A stretch of DNA of 64,000 nt from Flagellimonas myxillae (GTDB lineage Bacteria; Bacteroidota; Bacteroidia; Flavobacteriales; Flavobacteriaceae). Below are positions 40,492 through 47,980 of the stretch, piece by piece; positions within the stretch are counted from its first letter, which is position 1; each line of letters opens with the position of its first letter. Under the pieces are notes generated by a model. It did no database searches and was not told the DNA's origin. It saw nothing but the letters and a program-made list of their open reading frames with translations. The stretch is taken from assembly GCF_023502235.1 (NCBI RefSeq), contig NZ_JAMFLY010000002.1:496001-560000 (forward strand), in the 5' to 3' direction. A program made the position numbers and the translations under genes.

Positions 40492-42006
40492 ATGGATGCT
40501 ACACTGCGTTTTCATTTTACAATTTGGATTTGTATTCTGTGTTCGGGAACATGGATCCATGGTCAGCAATTGCAATTCTCCAAATGGGATTTCGACGAAC
40601 CCAAACAAGGTTCCCGCGGGGTTTCCATTGCCGATTTAGACGGGAATGGCCATCTGGATATTGTGGTGGCCAATCAGGTAGATTCGCTTTTGCAGCTTGG
40701 AAACACCATCTTTTTTAACACCGGCGAGGGTTTTACAAGGAAGGCCATTGCGAACAATACCTTGAAAGCTTGGAGCGAATCGGTGCATACGGTCGATGTG
40801 GACAATGACCATGATTTGGATTTGTTTTTCACTACACAATTCGGCACCCCGAATTTATTGTTTCTAAATGATGGAAAAGGGAATTTTTCGGCCGCTGAGA
40901 ATGGTGAACTTACCTCGGACAAGACTAATTCCCCGGGTGCTTGTTGGTGCGATTTTGATCGGGATGGGGACCTGGATGTCTTTGTGGTGAATCGGGATGG
41001 GGAGGATGATGCGCTTTACGTAAACAATGGAAAGGGAAATTTTAAAAGAGAACAAAAAGGCCCTTGGGTTAGAAACAAGGGGGACGGCAGATCATGTGCT
41101 TGGGGCGATTTAAATGGCGACGGCCTTCCTGATCTGTATGTTGCCAATTTTGTGGTTAAGGAAGATGGAAGAGTCACCGGAAAACATAGAAACCATCTGT
41201 ATTTAAGTACTCCGGATGGCATTTTGGAAGAACAAAATCTAGGTGCTTGGGTTGAAGAATTGAATGCCTCCTACGGCGTATCCTTTGTGGATTTTGACTA
41301 CGACCAGGATTTGGACATCTATGTGACCAATGTGGCCCGTTCCGATGAGAATGCCCTATACGAAAACCAGGGTGGCGGTAATTTTTCCAAACTATCGGAA
41401 AGCGGGGTAGCTTACGAAGTAAGAAGACCTTCCAAGGGGCAGACCTGGGGGGATTTTAATAATGATGGCCAGCTAGACCTTTACATAGCAAATGGGACCG
41501 AGGGGTACCCCGAAATCCAGAATTTTCTTTATACGGGATCAAGAGGTGATACTTTCAAACGAGTGTATAACTCCCTTCCAGCCATTGAAGGCCATATATC
41601 GGCCGGGGTGGCATCCGGGGATTTGGACAATGACGGGGACCTTGACCTCTATGTGTGCAATTGGGGAGGAGAGGCAGAGGCCAACGATTGCTATATCAAC
41701 CAAAATACATTGGGTAATTGGGTCAAAATTAAGCTCCGTGGGTTAGAATCCAATAGTTATGGTATTGGAAGCTGGGCAACACTAACGCTCTCGGACGGCT
41801 CAATACGTACAAGATATCTGATCAGGGAAACAGGCTATGGCAGCGAAAATGCACCAGAAATCCATTTTGGGATACCATCGGATACTGCAATTTCAAAATT
41901 AGAGATCTTATGGCCAACAGGAATCAAACAATCCAACGGTGAGCTAGAGGTCAACGCCACCTATCAAATTACTGAAGGAAAGGAAATTAAAAAACTAGAG
42001 GAATGA
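40492..42006 (+). CDS. Exported FG-GAP/VCBS repeat protein with UnbV domain (CRTAC1-like)
   Basis: The start at 40492 gives a normal signal peptide (MDATLRFHFTIWICILCSGT, cut at GQQ); the longer frame from 40417 adds an unlikely leader. The 504 residues hold about seven calcium-binding repeats (DLDGNGHLD, DFDRDGDLD, DLNGDGLPD, DFNNDGQLD and DLDNDGDLD among them) forming a beta-propeller. An ASPIC/UnbV domain follows (GIGSWATLTLSDGSIRTRYL). It overlaps the next gene by four bases, so it is co-translated with the molybdenum hydroxylase. Binding or adhesion is probable. Confidence 0.83.
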   Translation: MDATLRFHFTIWICILCSGTWIHGQQLQFSKWDFDEPKQGSRGVSIADLDGNGHLDIVVANQVDSLLQLGNTIFFNTGEGFTRKAIANNTLKAWSESVHTVDVDNDHDLDLFFTTQFGTPNLLFLNDGKGNFSAAENGELTSDKTNSPGACWCDFDRDGDLDVFVVNRDGEDDALYVNNGKGNFKREQKGPWVRNKGDGRSCAWGDLNGDGLPDLYVANFVVKEDGRVTGKHRNHLYLSTPDGILEEQNLGAWVEELNASYGVSFVDFDYDQDLDIYVTNVARSDENALYENQGGGNFSKLSESGVAYEVRRPSKGQTWGDFNNDGQLDLYIANGTEGYPEIQNFLYTGSRGDTFKRVYNSLPAIEGHISAGVASGDLDNDGDLDLYVCNWGGEAEANDCYINQNTLGNWVKIKLRGLESNSYGIGSWATLTLSDGSIRTRYLIRETGYGSENAPEIHFGIPSDTAISKLEILWPTGIKQSNGELEVNATYQITEGKEIKKLEE

Positions 42007-44198
42007 AAGAAGCCATTCAACGCAGGGACTTTATCAAACTTACTTTATCGGGAAGCGGGGCATTGCTATTGGGGGTGCAACTGGAATCGTGTATTTCCAA
42101 AAAATCGCCTGCGGAATCCTTTACCTTCTCTCCTTTGGTGAAGATTGATACCGATGGCTGGGTGACCTTGGTCGCCAAGAACCCGGAGATAGGGCAGGGG
42201 GTTAAAACATCGCTACCCATGATCTTAGCCGAAGAATTGGGAGCCGATTGGAACAAGGTAAAAATCGTTCAGGCGGACTTTGATTCAATTTATGAGGAGC
42301 AGTGGGCCGGTGGAAGCTATGCCATTATACTTAATTGGGATTTGATGCGTAAAGCCGGCGCCATGGTAAGACACGTGCTTGTTGAGGCCGCTTCCCAAAA
42401 AATGGGGTTACCCGCTGCCGAACTTGTAACCCAAAACAGCAAGGTGATCCACCAAGACTCTGGAAAAGAAATCCACTTTGAATCACTATTGGCTGAAGCT
42501 TCCCAAATACCACTGCCCGAGGAGGTGGAATTTAAACCTTTGGACGCTTACGAAATAGTTGGGAAACCTACCGTACATGCCGATTTGAATGCCATGGTTA
42601 CAGGCCGGGCCGCCTATGGCATCGACATAAAACTGCCCAATATGCTCCATGCGACAGTTCGCAAAAACCCCGTTTTTGAAGGAGGAGTCAAAAGCTTTGA
42701 CGATAGCGAAACCATGGCAATACAGGGTGTTCTTGCAGTACATGAATTAAACAACAAGGAATACGGAGGGCGATTATTGGGAGCTAACAGTCCCAATTTT
42801 GTAAACGGTGTCGCCGTGGTGGCTAATTCTACCTGGGCGGCCTTTAAAGGAGCCGAAAAACTTAAAATCGAATGGGACAATTTAGGCTGTAAACTAGAGA
42901 ACTCAGAAGAATTGTTTGAGCGATTCCGTGCCCAACTAGGTGATACCACCATAGAAAGAAGGGACGGAGATATTGAGAAAGCAAAAAGAGAAGCGTCATC
43001 GTTCCATGAGGCCGTTTACGAACTGCCCTTTTGGGCACATGTACCGATGGAACCCATGAACTGCACGGTTGATTTTCGTGATGATGTTTGCGAAGTATGG
43101 GCCCCAACCCAAAACCCGGAAGCCTTACAAAATGGACTGATCAAATTGTTTGACCTACAACCGGAACAAATCCAAATTCACATCCCCCGGATAGGTGGGG
43201 CATTTGGAAGAAGGTATTACGTGGATTATGCCATGGATGCAGCAATCCTCTCCAAGAAAATGGGAAAACCGGTAAAGTTGACCTGGACCCGGGAAGAAGA
43301 TGTTAAGCACGATTGGTATAGACCGGGGAGTGTCCAAAAAATAGCCGCTTCGTTGGATAAAGATGGTATGGTGACCGGCTGGCACCACGTCGTGGCCAAT
43401 GCTTCTCGTATGACCTCCCTTGGGAGGGAAGGTCGCGTTGCAGGCACGGAAATTGACGAATACGAGTTCCCGGCAGGTTTTGTGCCCAACCTTCAATTGG
43501 AATACGGACATGTATTGAGCGACGTGCCTTTAGGCCAATGGCGTGCGGTTTCGGCTTCGGCCAATGCATTCCCTATCCAATGTTTCTTGGACGAATTGGC
43601 CTTTAAGAACCAGATGGACCCTATCGATTACTTTTTGAAATTTTTGGGCCCGGCCCGCATGGTCCCCGTGGTAGGTGAATATGAATTCGATAACGGACGA
43701 TTTCTCCATGTGATAAAAAAAGTAAGGGAGAACAGCAATTGGGATGTCCCACTGCCCGAAGGGCAGGGCAGGGGCTTTGCCGCTCGTAAAGGAGCGGGAT
43801 CCTTTATCGCCGAAGTGGTGACGGTAGAGGTAGAGGGTGATGAAAACATCAAAATTTTGCGCGTGGACGTCGTGGTGGACTGCGGTATTGTGGTAAACCC
43901 ATCGGGAGCTGAAGCTCAGGTGGAAGGTGGAATTCTGGAAGGTCTTTCTGCAGCTATGTATGGGGACATCACCTTTAAGGACGGAGCAACGGAGCAGTCC
44001 AATTTTCATGATTATCCCTGGATTCGGATGCGGGACGTACCCGAAATCCATGTGGAGTTTGTCCAAAATGATTTACCGCCAAGAGGTTTGGGCGAACCGC
44101 CACTACCCCCAGCTATTCCGGCTTTGGCTAATGCCGTTTTTTCGGCAACGGGAAAGCGGGTCCGGAAGCTGCCTTTATCCAGGAGTTTTAAGGTGTGA
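42003..44198 (+). CDS. Xanthine dehydrogenase-family molybdenum-binding subunit (IorB-like)
   Basis: The 731 residues start with a Tat signal (QRRDFIKLTLSGSGALLLGV) and have the layout of isoquinoline 1-oxidoreductase beta subunits. Cofactor-binding regions include NPEIGQGVKTSLPMILAEEL, RIGGAFGRRYYVDYAMDA and PLGQWRAVSASANAFPIQ. The catalytic glutamate lies in GLGEPPLPPAIPAL. These enzymes hydroxylate N-heterocycles or oxidise aldehydes. They normally need a 2Fe-2S small subunit encoded beside them; none is in the window. Confidence 0.88.
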   Translation: MKEAIQRRDFIKLTLSGSGALLLGVQLESCISKKSPAESFTFSPLVKIDTDGWVTLVAKNPEIGQGVKTSLPMILAEELGADWNKVKIVQADFDSIYEEQWAGGSYAIILNWDLMRKAGAMVRHVLVEAASQKMGLPAAELVTQNSKVIHQDSGKEIHFESLLAEASQIPLPEEVEFKPLDAYEIVGKPTVHADLNAMVTGRAAYGIDIKLPNMLHATVRKNPVFEGGVKSFDDSETMAIQGVLAVHELNNKEYGGRLLGANSPNFVNGVAVVANSTWAAFKGAEKLKIEWDNLGCKLENSEELFERFRAQLGDTTIERRDGDIEKAKREASSFHEAVYELPFWAHVPMEPMNCTVDFRDDVCEVWAPTQNPEALQNGLIKLFDLQPEQIQIHIPRIGGAFGRRYYVDYAMDAAILSKKMGKPVKLTWTREEDVKHDWYRPGSVQKIAASLDKDGMVTGWHHVVANASRMTSLGREGRVAGTEIDEYEFPAGFVPNLQLEYGHVLSDVPLGQWRAVSASANAFPIQCFLDELAFKNQMDPIDYFLKFLGPARMVPVVGEYEFDNGRFLHVIKKVRENSNWDVPLPEGQGRGFAARKGAGSFIAEVVTVEVEGDENIKILRVDVVVDCGIVVNPSGAEAQVEGGILEGLSAAMYGDITFKDGATEQSNFHDYPWIRMRDVPEIHVEFVQNDLPPRGLGEPPLPPAIPALANAVFSATGKRVRKLPLSRSFKV

Positions 44199-44275
44199 CC
44201 TTTGGTCCTATATTCAAGTCTTAGAACGTTTATATATCATTCAAACTCCAACGAAGTTTTTGTGAATGATAGAAA

Positions 44276-44551
44276 ATGGATACTTTTAAAGGAGTGTCCA
44301 AAAGTCGCAAAATTTTTTATAGAATAATTGCTGCCTTGCTCCTTCTTCTGGGCGTTGCAATCGGTATTTATCTTATCCCAGATCTTATACCCCTATTAAA
44401 AAGGACACCTTATGAATTGCTCCATCCTAAATTACGCGTCAGAAATGAGCTAGGAAATGATTGGTTCTGGCAATCCATTGGTTGGTTGTTGGCTTATGTC
44501 ATTTTTAGAACGAGCATTGGCTTTTACAGAGACAGCCAAAAACCCTCCTGA
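44276..44551 (+). CDS. Small membrane protein, unknown
   Basis: The 91-residue protein has two hydrophobic segments (residues about 13-38 and 65-80) and ends FYRDSQKPS. No family is recognised. Its stop (TGA) is followed in frame by TRKGKWKQGTGNYMQSGE and another stop. The sequence around that stop is similar to two further places within 600 bases, which suggests a decayed repeat. Confidence 0.5.
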   Translation: MDTFKGVSKSRKIFYRIIAALLLLLGVAIGIYLIPDLIPLLKRTPYELLHPKLRVRNELGNDWFWQSIGWLLAYVIFRTSIGFYRDSQKPS

Positions 44552-44634
44552 ACCAGAAAAGGGAAATGGAAACAAGGCACTGGCAACTATATGCAAAGTG
44601 GGGAAAGCATCTTGGATTTTTATAACTTCAGGAT

Positions 44635-44784
44635 ATGTCGCTGATAAAATTGGCTAGGTCCATTTATGTTACCATAAAGAAGACCACGACCAAAGAGTAT
44701 TTTAAGTTTGGTCTTTGGCTATGGATTTATGGGTTATCCTTCATGGCAATTTTGCTTTTGCTTTATTGGTTGTTCAACTTGTGA
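44635..44784 (+). CDS. Possible 49-residue single-pass membrane protein
   Basis: ATG at 44635 opens a frame MSLIKLARSIYVTIKK to FKFGLWLWIYGLSFMAILLL and LYWLFNL. It has a basic N-terminus and one strong membrane segment. It is too short for family assignment. The rest of 44552-44914 shows no better gene. Confidence 0.3.
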   Translation: MSLIKLARSIYVTIKKTTTKEYFKFGLWLWIYGLSFMAILLLLYWLFNL

Positions 44785-44914
44785 AATGCTCCATGAACCA
44801 GAAAAGGGATTGAAACTGGGTATTACTTCATTCAGGCACCTATATACAATATGGGACAAACGGACTTGAAGAGATTGAATATTACTGGTTAATGTTGGTT
44901 GGCAAAGTATCGGA

Positions 44915-45121
44915 TCAAATTACATGGATGCCTACCCCTCTGAGTATTAAAAGAAGTCCTATAATAATGATGACGACCAAACCGAAGACAATTTTAATGT
45001 CACATGACAGCAGAGAATGGCTGTAATCTTTGTTTTCTCTATTGGATTTTATCAAAAGCCGCAACCATATCACAGCCCCTGCTCCAATGATCACACCTAT
45101 AATCAAGTCCTTTGGGTTCAT
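44915..45121 (-). CDS. Small two-segment membrane protein
   Basis: Starting at MNPKDLIIGVIIGAGAVIWL (45121), the 68 residues hold two hydrophobic segments separated by a polar loop (IKSNRENKDYSHSLLSC). The longer frame from 45196 begins in an arginine-rich, repeat-containing stretch and is less likely. No family is recognised. Confidence 0.45.
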   Translation of the reverse strand: MNPKDLIIGVIIGAGAVIWLRLLIKSNRENKDYSHSLLSCDIKIVFGLVVIIIIGLLLILRGVGIHVI

Positions 45122-45271
45122 GCTTCGAAGATAAAAAACCCTCCTGAACCTGAAAAAGAATCTAGGGGTTGGGCTTCCTAGGGAAACGATATGCAACTAC
45201 TTCTAAACGAATACATCCGTTTACAAACGAAAACAAATGATTAAGAACCGTTTCTTGCTTTTTGACACCCC

Positions 45272-45279
45272 TAAGTTTG
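45272..45279 (+). promoter_or_regulatory. -7 element upstream of ssb
   Basis: TAAGTTTG fits TAnnTTTG, with a TTG 14 bases before it. It would give a leader of about 50 bases for the single-strand binding protein. Confidence 0.4.
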
Positions 45280-45336
45280 CCCGTCGATGCAATGAAGCTC
45301 GATAGTATTAACTGTTTAACACGTAAAATTTAAATC

Positions 45337-45669
45337 ATGAATTCACTTAGAAACAAAGTACAGTTGATTGGAAACTTAGGAAATGACCCAGAAATCGTAT
45401 TGATGGAAAGTGGGAGCAAACTGGCCAAATTTTCCTTGGCCACGAACGAGACCTACAAAAATGCGGAAGGCGAGAAGGTAACGGACACCCAATGGCATAA
45501 CATTGTAGCCTGGGGCAAGACCGCGGAAATTGCCGAGAGCTATTTGGAAAAAGGCAAGGAGGTTATGATCGAGGGCAAGCTGGTACATCGCAGTTATGAG
45601 ACCAAAGAAGGTGAAAAGCGTTATATCACCGAGATAAAGTGCAATGAGCTATTGATGCTCGGCAAATAA
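45337..45669 (+). CDS. ssb: Single-stranded DNA-binding protein, short form
   Basis: The 110 residues form one OB fold (MNSLRNKVQLIGNLGNDPEI, LAKFSLATNETY, TQWHNIVAWGKTAEIAESYL and KGKEVMIEGKLVHRSYETKE). The glycine-rich linker and acidic DDDIPF-like tail of housekeeping SSB are missing; it ends CNELLMLGK. It therefore binds single-stranded DNA but should not recruit the usual partners. It has its own promoter and terminator. Confidence 0.9.
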   Translation: MNSLRNKVQLIGNLGNDPEIVLMESGSKLAKFSLATNETYKNAEGEKVTDTQWHNIVAWGKTAEIAESYLEKGKEVMIEGKLVHRSYETKEGEKRYITEIKCNELLMLGK

Positions 45670-45693
45670 GCCGGATTTACGGATAATCGAGAA

Positions 45694-45715
45694 AAAGGGG
45701 GCAATCGCCCCCTTT
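45694..45715 (+). terminator. Rho-independent terminator of ssb
   Basis: AAAGGGGGC and GCCCCCTTT form a 9-base stem around an AATC loop, followed by CTTTGTTTTTG. It lies 24 bases after the ssb stop. Confidence 0.8.
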
Positions 45716-45806
45716 CTTTGTTTTTGCCCAATTTTAACTTTAACTTAAAGATAGACTGCGTAACAATGGGGGTGGTTGTACGTCTAATACAACAGATGAA
45801 GGAGCG

Positions 45807-46229
45807 ATGAAAACTGTCAGATTCTTATTGGTGATTTTTGCATGTGGCCTAGCCTCTCCGGCTTGGTCCCAAGTGGATACCCATGTTCAGGGATTACGGT
45901 TTTATGAGCAGTTGGCGCAACGGGATGCTTCCTACGAGTGGGGACTCCACAAACTGGAAGCCTTGGACGAGCAGGACTACTGGACCGACCAACGTAATTA
46001 TGAAAGACATTTGGGCAAAGCCAATTTTCCTGCCTATTTGGCCTATATGAAAGGGAAGAAAGAGGCGTATCAACAACATTTGGAGCAATGCGATGGTACA
46101 TGTGTGCATAGTAGGTTGTTTTTGGAACGTGCCAAGGAGTATTTGTCTCTTTCCGATGCTGAATTTATGTCTTGGAGCCCTGCGAACAATGTAGTACAAC
46201 ATCTTCCCAAGAAAAAGAAACTGAAATAA
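45807..46229 (+). CDS. Exported protein of unknown function
   Basis: The 140 residues start with a Sec signal (FLLVIFACGLASPAWS). The mature part is helical with many aromatic residues (YEWGLHKLEALDEQDYWTDQ) and a cysteine pair in LEQCDGTCVHSRLF, probably disulfide-bonded. It ends in KKKKLK. No family is recognised. Confidence 0.7.
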   Translation: MKTVRFLLVIFACGLASPAWSQVDTHVQGLRFYEQLAQRDASYEWGLHKLEALDEQDYWTDQRNYERHLGKANFPAYLAYMKGKKEAYQQHLEQCDGTCVHSRLFLERAKEYLSLSDAEFMSWSPANNVVQHLPKKKKLK

Positions 46230-46256
46230 AAAAACCGCCTTCAGGCGGTTTTTTTT
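46228..46256. terminator. Bidirectional terminator between two convergent genes
   Basis: AAAAAAA-CCGCC, a TTCA loop, GGCGG-TTTTTTTT make a symmetric stem with T-runs in both directions. It overlaps the last base pairs of both neighbouring genes and serves each. Confidence 0.8.
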
Positions 46257-46416
46257 ATGCTACTTTCTTTAGAAGGTCAAAGCATGGACAACGTCCACAG
46301 CGTTTGCTTTCGCTCTTCTTATATTTTTTACAGCACTTGGTCTTGCAGTTGGTTACCGGGAGTTCCCGTAGCCTGGTCTTGTGCTTTTTGGATAGTTCCT
46401 TTTTCTTTTTTCCCAT
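46255..46416 (-). CDS. Small cysteine-rich basic protein
   Basis: The 53-residue frame reads MGKKKKELSKKHKTRLRELP then NCKTKCCKKYKKSESKRCGR and CPCFDLLKKVA. Six cysteines cluster in 22 residues and the net charge is strongly positive. This looks like a small metal-binding, possibly nucleic-acid-binding protein. The terminator at its end and the ferritin gene just upstream in the same direction support a real gene. It resembles short conserved hypothetical proteins of flavobacteria. Confidence 0.65.
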   Translation of the reverse strand: MGKKKKELSKKHKTRLRELPVTNCKTKCCKKYKKSESKRCGRCPCFDLLKKVA

Positions 46417-46484
46417 CTCTTATTACAAGATGGGCCAAATATAGTTATTTTAAATTAATCTAAATAAAGGAGTTATCAACAAAA

Positions 46485-47006
46485 TTATTCCCCAGCCATG
46501 TCGGAGGCGGCACTTTCCACGGTCAATTGCTGGATATCCCTGTCAAATAAATACAGTCCTCCCTTGTCGTTTCCAATAAGGTTGATTTTATCCAATACCG
46601 TTCTGGCCAAGGCTTCTTCCTCCAATTGCTCGGCCACATACCATTGTAAAAAGTTATGGGTGGCATAGTCTTTTTCCTGAAGGGTCACATGGACCAACTC
46701 GTTGATGCTTTTGGAAACGAATAGTTCGTGATCGTAGAGCTCCTGGAACATTTCCTGCAAGGTGCCAAACTCTGTTTTGGGCGCTTTCAAAGCAGAAACA
46801 TGGGCATGGCCTCCCCGTTCATTGACATATTTGACGAGTTTGAGCATGTGCATCCGTTCTTCATCCGAATGGCCATACATAAACCCGGCCACTCCTTCCA
46901 TCCCTTGCACTTCAGCCCAACAAGCCATGGAAAGGTAAACTTGTGAGGACTCTGCTTCTATGCGAATTTGCTCGTTTAGAGCCTTTTCTAGTTTTTTAGA
47001 TAACAT
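46485..47006 (-). CDS. Ferritin (FtnA-like)
   Basis: The 173 residues form a four-helix ferritin with ferroxidase ligands in EQIRIEAESSQVYLSMACWA, SDEERMHMLKLVKYV and FLQWYVAEQLEEEALART. It stores iron as a 24-mer in the cytoplasm. The gene is monocistronic or co-transcribed with the small cysteine-rich gene 68 bases downstream. Confidence 0.93.
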   Translation of the reverse strand: MLSKKLEKALNEQIRIEAESSQVYLSMACWAEVQGMEGVAGFMYGHSDEERMHMLKLVKYVNERGGHAHVSALKAPKTEFGTLQEMFQELYDHELFVSKSINELVHVTLQEKDYATHNFLQWYVAEQLEEEALARTVLDKINLIGNDKGGLYLFDRDIQQLTVESAASDMAGE

Positions 47007-47075
47007 GTTTTACGTTTTGAAGAAGTAAAAATACAAAATGGCCCCGATTCCCCGAGGTAGTCAAATGCGGTATCC

Positions 47076-47915
47076 TTAGAACCTAAGGGCCACACCCATG
47101 GTACCGGGTCCGAAATTAAGGTTCCAACTCACTTTTTTGGCTTGGGCATTGTACTTTTCATTGTATTTGGAGTCCAGATAGCGGTCTATGGATTCCACGA
47201 TAAAAATACTGAGCAACGTACTGAAGGCCACATCCGAAACCCAGTGGAAATCGTCCATGATACGGGCAAATCCCGGAATCATTCCCACTGTATAAATACC
47301 TGCTTTTACCCAGGGGTTTTTAAACTGTTTGGCTATGGCATAGGCATTGGAAAAGGCCAACATCGCATGTCCGGAAGGAAAGGAGTCATAATTGAAGACT
47401 CGATCCAAGTGCAGGGGGTCGTAGGTGCTGGAACTGTCTCCACTTTTTGGCCTTGCCCTCCCAACAATTCGTTTGCTCACTTGCTGTAGAAATCCACCCG
47501 CGGTGGCAGCAGAGATCAAGAGAACGCCTGTGCGCCTTAACTTTTCATTTTTGGTAAAAAGACCGGCCAAATATACCCCGCCGGTGAACATATAGTTGTT
47601 GTTCGGGTTTCCAAATTCGTTTCCATAATCCTTTATGAAGTCAGGGACATCCTCGCTAAAACCGTTGGTCCAGTGGTTCAGTTCGTCATCCACCAAGAAA
47701 AGCACCGCCGTACCTGCTGCCAAATAACCAAAATTGGCCCAGTCGTCGCCTTCCCAATGAAAAGGCCGGGAGTAAGCATGGCCGATACCGCCAAAAACAT
47801 TACCCATATCGTAGGTGAAGTTCTGCCAATTGCTGCTCTTTTGCGATTCAATCTGACCTTGGGGATACAACTGAAACCCTATTAATAACAAGAGACAAAG
47901 AATAGTGCGTTTCAT
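47076..47915 (-). CDS. PAP2-family phosphatase
   Basis: The 279 residues start with a signal or anchor (LCLLLLIGFQLYPQ). They contain the three PAP2 motifs: KRIVGRARP, SFPSGHAMLAF and ARIMDDFHWVSDV, with catalytic histidines in the second and third. It removes phosphate from lipid phosphates or similar substrates on the exoplasmic side. Several weak hydrophobic segments (GYLAAGTAVLFLV, TGVLLISAATAGGF) flank the motifs. Confidence 0.88.
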   Translation of the reverse strand: MKRTILCLLLLIGFQLYPQGQIESQKSSNWQNFTYDMGNVFGGIGHAYSRPFHWEGDDWANFGYLAAGTAVLFLVDDELNHWTNGFSEDVPDFIKDYGNEFGNPNNNYMFTGGVYLAGLFTKNEKLRRTGVLLISAATAGGFLQQVSKRIVGRARPKSGDSSSTYDPLHLDRVFNYDSFPSGHAMLAFSNAYAIAKQFKNPWVKAGIYTVGMIPGFARIMDDFHWVSDVAFSTLLSIFIVESIDRYLDSKYNEKYNAQAKKVSWNLNFGPGTMGVALRF

Positions 47916-47980
47916 AGCTGAGCGTTGAGGTTAGGGAATAAAAGTTAACTATTATTTCTTAAAAAAGGGATTTAAGCGTT

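Noticed and set aside
46172..46463. Plus-strand frames downstream of the 140-residue exported protein
   Set aside because: They cross a strong terminator and are the mirror image of the cysteine-rich minus-strand gene.
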